NCBI GenBank assembly: GCA_003650585.1
Contig: QMQS01000069.1
Location: 1 to 5,284 of the forward strand
DNA length: 5,284 nucleotides
Origin: Candidatus Woesearchaeota archaeon
GTDB taxonomy: Archaea; Nanobdellota; Nanobdellia; Woesearchaeales; B29-G15
Direction of reading: 5' to 3'
Under the pieces are notes generated by a model, which was given only the letters and a program-made list of their open reading frames with translations, was not told the DNA's origin and ran no database searches. Below, piece by piece: positions 1 through 5,168 of this stretch. How positions within the stretch are numbered: position 1 is the first letter of the stretch; each line of letters opens with the position of its first letter. The position numbers and the translations under genes are program-made.

Positions 1-696
1 GGGTATGAGGTATAGATGGTAAATGTTGCTCAGCTCTCTTAGGTGTTTGAACACTAGCAACAATCTTGGAAGGTTCTTCTTGTAGGCAAACCTCCCCACA
101 TAAACCAACCTAATGCCTTGCTTTGATTTCAAGTACTCGAGTGATTTCGGTAAGCTTTTCACTGGGGTTGCAGAGAAATCATGCCCATTATAGATTATTG
201 GTACACCCTCAGGTTTAATCCCGTAATGCTCCAACTCGCTTATTGTTTTTGGTGAGGTTACCGCAAAGCTGAGGTGCCTCATGTGTTTGTAAGCGTAGCT
301 CTCCAAAGCGAGCATCCCCAAATAATAAGGCAGTTTCTTTATGTTTCGCCAATCAGACTCTTTAAATATGAAGTAGAAGAGGGTGTGGACCACGCACACT
401 ATATTCTTTGCTTTAACCTCTCTAAACAGCAGGGGGTTGTGTAAAAGAATTAGGTCATACTCCTTATGCTTTGTTTCTAATAACCCCCCAACTTTGTACC
501 AGAAGTAGGCTATCCCAAACCCACCAAACCGTTCGATTGGTTTCACTGCCTCTTCTAGCTTAATATCTGGGCCAATGGGGGAGCATATATCCACACTATG
601 CCCTAGGCGAGTGAGACTTTTGTTGAGGTTATAAACAAGGTTTGCTATCCCACTCCCCATGGGATAGTATTCGTGGGTACACATTAGAATCCTCAT
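1..696 (-). CDS. GT4-type glycosyltransferase, N-terminal 232 residues (truncated by window edge)
   Basis: The frame is open from an ATG at 696 to the window edge, giving 232 residues with no stop, so the C-terminal catalytic half is missing. The start MRILMCTHEYYP and the glycine-containing loop GSGIANLVYNL (residues 14-24) are typical of the N-terminal Rossmann domain of GT-B retaining glycosyltransferases, where the acceptor binds. IYNGHD (168-173) followed by VYVGRFAYKKN (198-208) is the usual linker and first strand of the C-terminal nucleotide-sugar domain ('pNGvD ... yvGRl..kKn'). The EX7E motif expected of family GT4 would lie beyond the edge and cannot be checked. The ATG lies 2 nt after the stop of the preceding GT4 gene, so the two are probably co-translated; no strong Shine-Dalgarno is visible. 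It probably adds a sugar from a nucleotide sugar to a growing surface glycan at the cytoplasmic face. Donor and acceptor are unknown. Confidence 0.88.
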   Translation of the reverse strand, partial: MRILMCTHEYYPMGSGIANLVYNLNKSLTRLGHSVDICSPIGPDIKLEEAVKPIERFGGFGIAYFWYKVGGLLETKHKEYDLILLHNPLLFREVKAKNIVCVVHTLFYFIFKESDWRNIKKLPYYLGMLALESYAYKHMRHLSFAVTSPKTISELEHYGIKPEGVPIIYNGHDFSATPVKSLPKSLEYLKSKQGIRLVYVGRFAYKKNLPRLLLVFKHLRELSNIYHLYLIP

Positions 697-698
697 CT

Positions 699-1856
699 TT
701 AGAACCACTCGGTCTCTTGAATTAGCTCATTGTAGAGCTCTGTGTAGTGTTTAATCACTCTGCTCCAATCAAAGCCCTTAATTATCTTAAAACCCTCTTC
801 TGCAAATCTCTTACGCAGCTTGTCATCTTTTAGCAGTTTCTCAAGCCGCTTCCTAAAGCATTCCACGTCCTCTGGGTTGCATAGGTACCCGCTCTTACCA
901 TCCTTCACTAGGTCTGGTATGCACGGTATGTCTGAGGATACCACAGGGAGTTTGCTCACCATGGATTCCATTACAACCCCAGGCAAGCCCTCACCTCTGG
1001 ACGGGAAGAAGAATATATCCGCAGCGGCATAGAAATTGAACACATCCTTTCTAAACCCTGTGAATATGAACTTGTCTTTGAGCCCTAGTTTGTTCACCAT
1101 TTGTTCATACTCTTGGCGCTTGGGACCGTCTCCAACAATGAACACCTTGATGTTCTTATAGCTTAGTTTGTGAATTGTTTTTATTAAAGTGTCAACCCCC
1201 TTTCTGGGCACCAGCAATCCAACAAACAGGAGTACCTTTTCGTTCCTGAGTTTGAACTCCCTCTTAACAATACTGGCATCCCCCTTCTTCTTAGATGCGA
1301 TGTCAATGCCAGTGGTTATAACTTTAACCCTCTTTATGTTTACACCTGCCTGTTTGGCAAAGGGTATTAGGGATTTGCCATAGAGAGTAATCTTGGCAGG
1401 TGCGCCAAAGATGAGCCATCCAAGCACCCTGTAATAAACCTTAAAGGCTATGTCATACTTCTTTCCGGCTGTGAAGGAATAGCCAGCAATAGAGTCCATT
1501 GTTAGTATGAGTTTGGTTCTGAAAAAGAGGGCAAATATGGCTGCAAAGAGGTTTGCTAAATAGAAATGGGCCCACATGTGCACTATGTCATACCTCCAAA
1601 ACACCCTTAGGAGTTGGATGAAGAACATTGGCGTCACAGGGATGGGCCATTCATATGGACCAGGTGGCTGTATAATTGAGTAGGTGTAGAGCTTTACCCC
1701 CTCTGGCAGTTTAGAATAATGCAAACTGTTGTCAAGGGGCTTGCCCAGTGGCTTTGGTATGAGAAGCCCAACCTCGTGTTCCTTTGAAACACGCTCTATA
1801 ATCTGGGCAATAGGACGTCTCAGCAAGAGGGCTGGGTTCATGTAGCATATTCTCAT
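699..1856 (-). CDS. GT4-family glycosyltransferase
   Basis: This is a complete 385-residue GT-B fold glycosyltransferase of normal family length. The N-terminal domain begins MRICYMNPALLLRRP and contains a hydrophobic stretch around 99-119 that may contact the membrane or acceptor. The C-terminal domain is clear: FVGLLVPRKG (211-220) with the basic R218/K219 that usually contact the donor phosphates, VGDGP (241-245), FTGFRKDV (265-272), and the EX7E motif between E289 and E297 in GEGLPGVVMES. These are hallmarks of family GT4 (Glycos_transf_1), which uses nucleotide-sugar donors with retention of configuration. The start ATG overlaps the stop of the DUF2304 gene as ATGA, indicating translational coupling. 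It lies 2 nt before the next GT4 gene. It probably extends a lipid-linked or surface glycan; the exact sugar cannot be read from sequence. Confidence 0.93.
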   Translation of the reverse strand: MRICYMNPALLLRRPIAQIIERVSKEHEVGLLIPKPLGKPLDNSLHYSKLPEGVKLYTYSIIQPPGPYEWPIPVTPMFFIQLLRVFWRYDIVHMWAHFYLANLFAAIFALFFRTKLILTMDSIAGYSFTAGKKYDIAFKVYYRVLGWLIFGAPAKITLYGKSLIPFAKQAGVNIKRVKVITTGIDIASKKKGDASIVKREFKLRNEKVLLFVGLLVPRKGVDTLIKTIHKLSYKNIKVFIVGDGPKRQEYEQMVNKLGLKDKFIFTGFRKDVFNFYAAADIFFFPSRGEGLPGVVMESMVSKLPVVSSDIPCIPDLVKDGKSGYLCNPEDVECFRKRLEKLLKDDKLRKRFAEEGFKIIKGFDWSRVIKHYTELYNELIQETEWF

Positions 1857-2191
1857 TTTCTCTTCTTTCCTACCCTCTTGTACGCAATCTCCCTCACTAG
1901 CCTGGTTATGTCTTTGCGTAGCTCCTCAAGTTTTAGGTACACCCTGAATATGAGGTAATAGAGCAGGATGATGCTAAGGTAGACCACAACGTCTATGCCC
2001 CGCCCTATACCCAACCACCCTGCCAGAAAACCTGTGCTGCTGGGTAACACAGCGATGACTATTACCCCAAGCCATAGGGCACTCCAAGCCAAGTAGCCGT
2101 TCAATGAGAGACTCTTTTTGCGGAATTTGAGATAACCACGACTAATTGCAAAGAGAGCAAACACCACCCCCGCAATCTGGATGAACTCCAT
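1853..2191 (-). CDS. DUF2304 family small membrane protein
   Basis: This 112-residue protein matches what I recognise as the DUF2304 family: three membrane helices (about 3-17, 32-49 and 67-84), a LGIGRGIDVVVY segment (60-71) at the start of helix 3, and a charged, probably coiled-coil C-terminal tail (about 85-104) in the cytoplasm. The family's function is not established, but its genes commonly sit beside GT2 polyprenyl-phosphate glycosyltransferases, as here, suggesting an accessory role in lipid-linked sugar synthesis or translocation. I chose ATG 2191 over the in-frame TTG at 2209. The TATA box at 2215-2223 would put transcription start near 2191-2196, so TTG 2209 would lie upstream of the mRNA. 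The ATG is also preceded by a short AGGA. The gene ends in an ATGA overlap with the downstream GT4 gene. Confidence 0.85.
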   Translation of the reverse strand: MEFIQIAGVVFALFAISRGYLKFRKKSLSLNGYLAWSALWLGVIVIAVLPSSTGFLAGWLGIGRGIDVVVYLSIILLYYLIFRVYLKLEELRKDITRLVREIAYKRVGKKRK

Positions 2192-2214
2192 CTTATCCTG
2201 GAGTAGCAAACTTG

Positions 2215-2229
2215 TATTTATATTTTTCT
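2215..2229 (-). promoter_or_regulatory. archaeal promoter (BRE + TATA box) for the DUF2304-GT4 genes
   Basis: Read on the minus strand, AGAAAA (2229-2224) fits the archaeal BRE pattern and runs into ATATAAATA (2223-2215), a near-consensus TATA box. The box begins within the stop codon region of the GT2 gene. Its centre is about 28 nt from the ATG at 2191, so the predicted transcript is leaderless or has a leader of only a few bases. This would be an internal promoter that lets DUF2304 and the GT4 genes be expressed in addition to read-through from the upstream promoter. The experimental start site is unknown. Confidence 0.65.
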
Positions 2230-2906
2230 TACTTCAAGAGTTTGTTGAGCAGCATCCTGCTCAGTATCCTAATACTGTTCAGAGTGCTTTGGCCTTTGGA
2301 TAGAGAGTAATCAGTGTAGGTGATTGTTACTGGAACCTCTTTATAGCGTAGTTTGTGTTTGGCCACCTCTTCAACAATCTCTGAGGCATGGGCCATGTCG
2401 TCGCATGTGATTTCTATGCTTGAGGCAGCCTTCCTGTTCATTGCCCGGAGACCATTGTGGGAGTCTGTTAGCTTTATTCCATACAGCACCCTAAATAGAA
2501 TTGCACCCCCCTTGAGAAACAGCTTTCTAACAAAGGGTGTGTTTGAGTCCGACTTAATGAAGCGTGAGCCTAGGGCAATGTCTGCCTCACCACTTTTGAC
2601 TGGCTTGATTAATGCAGCCAAGTCTGCGGGGTTGTGTTGACCATCTGCGTCGAATGTAACTATAATATCTGCTCCCTCCTCTAGCGCATAATCTATCCCT
2701 GTTTTCAATGCAGCCCCCTGGCCACGGTTAATCACATGGCGCAGCACAACAGCACCCGCCTTTTTAGCTATTTTGCTGGTGTTGTCACTGCTACCATCGT
2801 CCACCACGATTATATTGCTGTAACCATGCTCCTTGAGCCCTTGGAGTACTCGCTCTATCTTTCTCTCTTCATTGAATGCCGGTATAACCACAAATATGTT
2901 CTTCAT
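2229..2906 (-). CDS. GT2 family glycosyltransferase, polyprenyl-phosphate sugar synthase type
   Basis: This is a 225-residue GT-A glycosyltransferase. Visible motifs are VVIPAFNEE (6-14), VVDDGSSDNT (34-43) binding the nucleotide, the metal-binding DXD within FDADGQHNP (85-93), GSRF (113-116), and the C-terminal EVPVTITYTDYSLSKGQS (190-207) typical of dolichyl-phosphate mannose/glucose synthase relatives. There is no long C-terminal membrane domain, so it resembles the soluble short form. It probably transfers a sugar from a nucleotide sugar to a polyprenyl phosphate on the cytoplasmic side of the membrane. The two small EamA transporters upstream and DUF2304 downstream support this. I chose ATG 2906 because the family's conserved sequence starts exactly there and it forms an ATGA overlap with the upstream transporter. 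The 35 extra residues of a longer reading from 3011 match nothing and lie over the transporter gene. Sugar identity is unknown. Confidence 0.93.
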   Translation of the reverse strand: MKNIFVVIPAFNEERKIERVLQGLKEHGYSNIIVVDDGSSDNTSKIAKKAGAVVLRHVINRGQGAALKTGIDYALEEGADIIVTFDADGQHNPADLAALIKPVKSGEADIALGSRFIKSDSNTPFVRKLFLKGGAILFRVLYGIKLTDSHNGLRAMNRKAASSIEITCDDMAHASEIVEEVAKHKLRYKEVPVTITYTDYSLSKGQSTLNSIRILSRMLLNKLLK

Positions 2907-3244
2907 CTTATAGTTATCAAAACCACACCCAGGATGATTAATACAATGCCCCAAAACTTGGTTTTGGTTAGTGGCTCTTTCAACCATTTTACAGAGAGAA
3001 TGGTAACCCATATGTATGAGAGGGAAGTGAGGGGGTATATCATTGATAGCTCCCCGAACTTGAGTGCATACACAAACACTATGCTAGCCACCACATACAG
3101 CCCCAAGCCAATAATGAGGTTGTAATTCTTGATGAGCTCTATTGGGTGCAATGTAAAGCCAGTGCCACCCCTCTTTAGGAAAAGGGCACCAAAAGCACCC
3201 AGGATGGTTGCGATGAATGCAAGTATAAGTATTAACCACAACAT
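2903..3244 (-). CDS. small EamA/SMR-like transporter subunit (second of pair)
   Basis: This 113-residue protein is built of four hydrophobic helices (about 2-22, 43-61, 69-86 and 96-111) and belongs to the drug/metabolite transporter superfamily in its four-helix half-size form. The segment VYALKFGELSMIYP (58-71) is shared with the upstream gene in 13 of 14 residues, so the two are paralogues and probably form a heterodimer. Size, pairing and an adjacent GT2 gene recall ArnE/ArnF, the flippase subunits for undecaprenyl-phosphate-aminoarabinose, so a role in flipping a polyprenyl-phosphate sugar is the preferred inference. No acidic residue is seen in helix 1 where EmrE has its essential Glu14, which argues against drug/proton antiport. 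The ATG lies 1 nt after the upstream stop and is preceded by GGGAGG with 7-nt spacing, a good ribosome binding site. Its stop overlaps the GT2 start. Confidence 0.88.
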   Translation of the reverse strand: MLWLILILAFIATILGAFGALFLKRGGTGFTLHPIELIKNYNLIIGLGLYVVASIVFVYALKFGELSMIYPLTSLSYIWVTILSVKWLKEPLTKTKFWGIVLIILGVVLITIR

Positions 3245-3245
3245 T

Positions 3246-3593
3246 CTAAGCCCTCCCTATGAGTGAAACCCCCAACACTATTGACAGGGTTCCTAGCAGT
3301 TTAAATAAGCTCACGACCTCTTGGAACATGAGCACACCAATGATAAACACCCATATGAAGGTTAGAGATATGAATGGGTAAACCATTGAGAGTTCGCCAA
3401 ACTTCAATGCATACACCAGAAGCATTGCCCCGATAAAGTACAATGCCAGCCCCAGTATAAGGTATTGGTTGGTGACAAGCTTAGCCAAGTCGAATGCAAA
3501 CTCTTTTGAGGAGAGTTTGTACATGAGCTGTCCCCCAGCAGTGAAGAGCGTAGCCAACAAAACAAATCCAATCGCTCTGGCTTTGTTTTTCAT
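3246..3593 (-). CDS. small EamA/SMR-like transporter subunit (first of pair)
   Basis: This 115-residue protein has four predicted membrane helices (about 7-25, 43-63, 71-90 and 96-113) after a short basic N-terminus (MKNKAR). VYALKFGELSMVYP (60-73) is the EamA/SMR signature region shared with the downstream partner. The position corresponding to EmrE Glu14 appears to be Thr18 by alignment on the following lysine, so it is unlikely to be a typical multidrug exporter. With its partner it probably forms an ArnE/ArnF-like heterodimer moving a lipid-linked sugar across the cytoplasmic membrane. It is the first gene of its transcription unit. The TATA box at 3616-3624 puts the predicted transcription start at or within a few bases of the ATG at 3593, so translation would be leaderless, and no Shine-Dalgarno precedes it. 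Substrate is inferred from context only. Confidence 0.87.
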   Translation of the reverse strand: MKNKARAIGFVLLATLFTAGGQLMYKLSSKEFAFDLAKLVTNQYLILGLALYFIGAMLLVYALKFGELSMVYPFISLTFIWVFIIGVLMFQEVVSLFKLLGTLSIVLGVSLIGRA

Positions 3594-3615
3594 TGGCTTA
3601 AGACAAATGAAATGG

Positions 3616-3630
3616 ATTTATATAGTTTGT
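3616..3630 (-). promoter_or_regulatory. archaeal TATA promoter for the transporter/glycosyltransferase operon
   Basis: The minus strand carries TATATAAAT (3624-3616), a strong archaeal TATA box, preceded by ACAAAC, an imperfect BRE (about 3630-3625). Its centre is about 27 nt from the ATG at 3593, predicting a leaderless mRNA. The box lies in the only substantial gap of the window (3594-3667), between acpS and the first EamA gene, where a promoter is expected. Confidence 0.75.
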
Positions 3631-3631
3631 G

Positions 3632-3640
3632 CGTGACACG
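3632..3640. repeat. short palindrome just upstream of the promoter (possible operator)
   Basis: The bases CGTGACACG form a perfect inverted repeat with 4-bp arms around a single central base, directly upstream of the BRE/TATA element of the EamA-GT2 operon. In archaea, sites upstream of the BRE are often activator sites. The palindrome is short and could arise by chance, so a regulatory role is only a suggestion. Confidence 0.25.
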
Positions 3641-3659
3641 GGCAAAGCTGTGTTAATCC

Positions 3660-3665
3660 AAAAAA
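3660..3665 (-). terminator. oligo-T tract after acpS (possible archaeal terminator)
   Basis: On the minus strand, six consecutive T residues begin 2 nt after the acpS stop codon (3668-3670). Euryarchaeal RNA polymerases are known to terminate at oligo-T tracts without a required hairpin, and none is obvious here. Its position between one operon's last stop and the next operon's TATA box supports a terminator, though six T is modest. Confidence 0.4.
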
Positions 3666-3667
3666 TG

Positions 3668-4009
3668 CTATGGAGAAAACACCACCACAAAGGCAATGGC
3701 AAACTCTTGGGAGTGGGATATGCTAAGTCTCACTTCAAGCTCATGCCCCTTGAGATTGACATAGGGTGCTCCATTGGGCTTGTTGAGTATCTCAATCTCT
3801 TTGTGATGCACCTCTAACCCAAGCCACCCAAAGGCCTTGATTACTGCCTCCTTTGCAGCAAACCTCGCTGCCAGATGCTGCTCTGGTTTACCCTTTGCCT
3901 GGCAGTACTCTAGCTCCTGTTTTGTGAACACCCTATTGAGGAAATTTTTGGATACACCCTTGAACCTTGCTATTGCCTCTATGTCAACCCCCACAGCCAA
4001 CTCCTTCAT
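3668..4009 (-). CDS. acpS: holo-[acyl-carrier-protein] synthase (4'-phosphopantetheinyl transferase)
   Basis: This 113-residue protein has the size and motifs of the trimeric AcpS family. VGVDIE (6-11) carries the metal-binding Asp9, ARFAAKEAVIKAF (48-60) is the family signature with Glu54, KEIEI (70-74) follows, and SISHS..FAIAFVV (96-110) is the C-terminal signature. The enzyme moves the 4'-phosphopantetheine arm of coenzyme A onto the conserved serine of an acyl carrier protein in the cytoplasm. Its obvious substrate is the ACP encoded three genes upstream at 4929-5168 in the same operon. The ATG overlaps the stop of the acyltransferase gene as ATGA, with GGGG 5 nt before it as a possible ribosome binding site. 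It is the last gene of the cassette, followed by an oligo-T tract. Most archaea lack ACP-based fatty acid synthesis, so a co-transcribed AcpS is notable. Confidence 0.95.
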   Translation of the reverse strand: MKELAVGVDIEAIARFKGVSKNFLNRVFTKQELEYCQAKGKPEQHLAARFAAKEAVIKAFGWLGLEVHHKEIEILNKPNGAPYVNLKGHELEVRLSISHSQEFAIAFVVVFSP

Positions 4010-4518
4010 TTTTTCCCCAGTCGCTTTTTGAGCATGAGCTTGCCCACTTTGACAGACATAATAACCTTTGCAGGGTTCCCTATTGCTACTGAGTTAGCCG
4101 GGATCGAGTGCATCACCACAGAGCCAGCACCAATTATAGAATTCTTGCCAATCCTAACCCCTGGGAGGATAATGCAGTCCATGCCTATATGCACGTTCTC
4201 CTCTATTACCACTGGCGCAAGTAGTTTTTCACCACCCACGTTCTGATAGCTATAGTCCTCTGTTAGTATCCTTGTCCCAGAGGAGACCACCGCATTCCTC
4301 TTAATAGTTAATAACCAGGGGTAGTTGCCTATCAGGCAGTTCATACCTATATACTTGACACCATGAAGGTTCGCACCGCGCAGTTTCCAGACGGCTATCC
4401 TCAGCTTTGGATGGGGGAGTATCTGAGCCAAAAGCACAAGGATGTCGCTCCCAACCTGACACAACCACTTTGGCAACAAACCTTTCTTGTAGATTAGCGG
4501 GATTAGTTTGGCACACAT
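4006..4518 (-). CDS. left-handed beta-helix (hexapeptide repeat) acyltransferase
   Basis: The 170-residue product has an N-terminal amphipathic/helical part (about 1-45, ending KLRGANLHG) followed by imperfect hexapeptide repeats. The C-terminal block VHIGMDCIILPGVRIGKNSIIGAGSVV (109-135) and IPANSVAIGNPAKVI (139-153) are the classic signature of the LacA/NodL/WbbJ-type O-acetyltransferases, which act as trimers on sugars. In many relatives the segment before this block carries a catalytic histidine (a 'DHxxH'-like stretch); here it reads TEDYSYQN (86-93) with no His, which is unusual. The gene lies between a MaoC-like gene and acpS in an ACP operon, so the donor may be an acyl-ACP rather than acetyl-CoA, with a sugar hydroxyl or amine as acceptor; this is inference. 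The ATG lies 1 nt after the upstream stop, preceded by AAGGAG with good spacing, and the gene ends in an ATGA overlap with acpS. Confidence 0.9.
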   Translation of the reverse strand: MCAKLIPLIYKKGLLPKWLCQVGSDILVLLAQILPHPKLRIAVWKLRGANLHGVKYIGMNCLIGNYPWLLTIKRNAVVSSGTRILTEDYSYQNVGGEKLLAPVVIEENVHIGMDCIILPGVRIGKNSIIGAGSVVMHSIPANSVAIGNPAKVIMSVKVGKLMLKKRLGKK

Positions 4519-4519
4519 T

Positions 4520-4939
4520 TTAAATCTCCTTCACCTTGGCTTCACCGGTCACAAGTATCCGCTCTTGGCATCTTGCCTCAAGCTTCAATACAAGCATTCT
4601 TACTGATTCTAACTTTTTATCCACTGTTGCCCTAAACACAACCCTCTCACCCAAATGGGCAAAGTTCCTGTAGTTAAAGCACTGGCTCAGACAGAGATTC
4701 CTGCTACCGAGGAAGTACATACCAAAGATTCTCGAAAAGTAGGATGCAATGAGCAGCCCGTACACTATCCTCCCTTTGAATTTTGTCTGCTTGGCATAGG
4801 CTTGGTCTGTGTGTAGCTTGCTCTTATCACCTATTAGCCTTTCGAAGGTTCGCATCTCTTCATCTCCAATCACAACATCAAACTCTGCATACATCCCCTC
4901 TCTTATTTGGTCGAACTCAAGCTCGCCTTCAATCCTCAT
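4520..4939 (-). CDS. MaoC-like hotdog-fold dehydratase/hydratase
   Basis: A 139-residue single-domain hotdog protein of the MaoC/(R)-specific enoyl hydratase family. The active-site signature GDKSKLHTD (37-45) holds Asp38 and His43 in the D-x4-H arrangement of PhaJ-type hydratases, followed by FKGRIVYGLLIASYFS (54-69). The usual 'VHGxL' has Tyr60 in place of His, while Ser66 is kept. LSQCFNYRNFAHLGERVVF (84-102) matches the later family region. Enzymes of this family add or remove water from (R)-3-hydroxyacyl/enoyl thioesters. Here the substrate is probably bound to the neighbouring ACP, in the cytoplasm. I chose ATG 4939, which overlaps the ACP gene by 11 nt and has GGGGTG 9 nt upstream; an in-frame GTG at 4951 would lie directly on that ribosome binding site. 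An in-frame GTG at 4942 is a weaker alternative. Exact reaction unknown. Confidence 0.9.
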   Translation of the reverse strand: MRIEGELEFDQIREGMYAEFDVVIGDEEMRTFERLIGDKSKLHTDQAYAKQTKFKGRIVYGLLIASYFSRIFGMYFLGSRNLCLSQCFNYRNFAHLGERVVFRATVDKKLESVRMLVLKLEARCQERILVTGEAKVKEI

Positions 4940-5168
4940 CACTAAGCACACCCCTCTCTCTCAGCACCTGCTTGATTTCCCCAACAGAGTTCATCCTTTG
5001 GAGCTCGTCCATAGTGAACTTGATTCCGTATGTTGCTTCAAGCTCTGAGATTAGCATAATCTGGTTGAATGAGTCCCAGCTCTCAATGTTTTCAGGAGAG
5101 CTATGGTTGGTTATCTCATCCGGGCTGATGTTTAGCACCCTTGCTATTGTCTCTTTTAGCTTACTCAT
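4929..5168 (-). CDS. acyl carrier protein
   Basis: A 79-residue acidic helical protein with the ACP fold pattern: helix 1 (MSKLKETIARVLNISPDEI), the attachment motif WDSFNQIMLI (31-40) with Ser33 as the predicted 4'-phosphopantetheine site, the ISELEATYGIKF helix-loop (40-51), and a final helix (63-73, GEIKQVLRERG). The motif is DSF rather than the common DSL, as in some stand-alone ACPs of polysaccharide and polyketide clusters. It would carry an acyl group as a thioester for the FkbH-like, MaoC-like and acyltransferase proteins encoded beside it, and be activated by the co-encoded AcpS. The ATG overlaps the upstream stop as ATGA, and GAGTTGAT, one mismatch from the archaeal GAGGTGAT, lies 6 nt before it. 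The 3' end overlaps the MaoC-like gene. Confidence 0.95.
   Translation of the reverse strand: MSKLKETIARVLNISPDEITNHSSPENIESWDSFNQIMLISELEATYGIKFTMDELQRMNSVGEIKQVLRERGVLSDED

Noticed and set aside
2192..2209. TTG start at 2209 for the DUF2304 gene
   Set aside because: It is only about 10 nt from the centre of the TATA box, upstream of any plausible transcription start from that promoter; ATG 2191 fits the promoter geometry and family N-terminus.
2907..3011. Longer N-terminus for the GT2 gene beginning at 3011
   Set aside because: The additional 35 residues resemble no GT2 N-terminus and overlap a conserved transporter gene; the family sequence starts at ATG 2906, which has an ATGA overlap with the upstream stop.
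2903..3593. EmrE-type multidrug efflux pair
   Set aside because: No acidic residue is present in helix 1 where EmrE Glu14 sits, and the context is glycan synthesis; an ArnE/ArnF-like flippase fits better.
4301..4516. 71-codon minus-strand open frame inside the acyltransferase gene
   Set aside because: It is a frame-shifted shadow of the hexapeptide acyltransferase, with no domain character and no independent ribosome binding site.
4940..4951. GTG start at 4951 for the MaoC-like gene
   Set aside because: It would abut the GGGG stretch with no spacing for ribosome binding; ATG 4939 has a well-spaced GGGGTG and gives a normal family N-terminus.
820..5048. Plus-strand open frames of 60-130 codons scattered through the window
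   Set aside because: All lie antisense to, or mostly within, well-supported minus-strand genes; their translations are low-complexity Ser/Leu-rich sequences without recognisable motifs.
3668..5168. Fatty acid synthesis (FAS II) operon because of ACP, MaoC and AcpS
   Set aside because: No ketosynthase, malonyl transferase or reductases are present in the window; the hexapeptide acyltransferase and FkbH-like neighbour point to acyl decoration instead.
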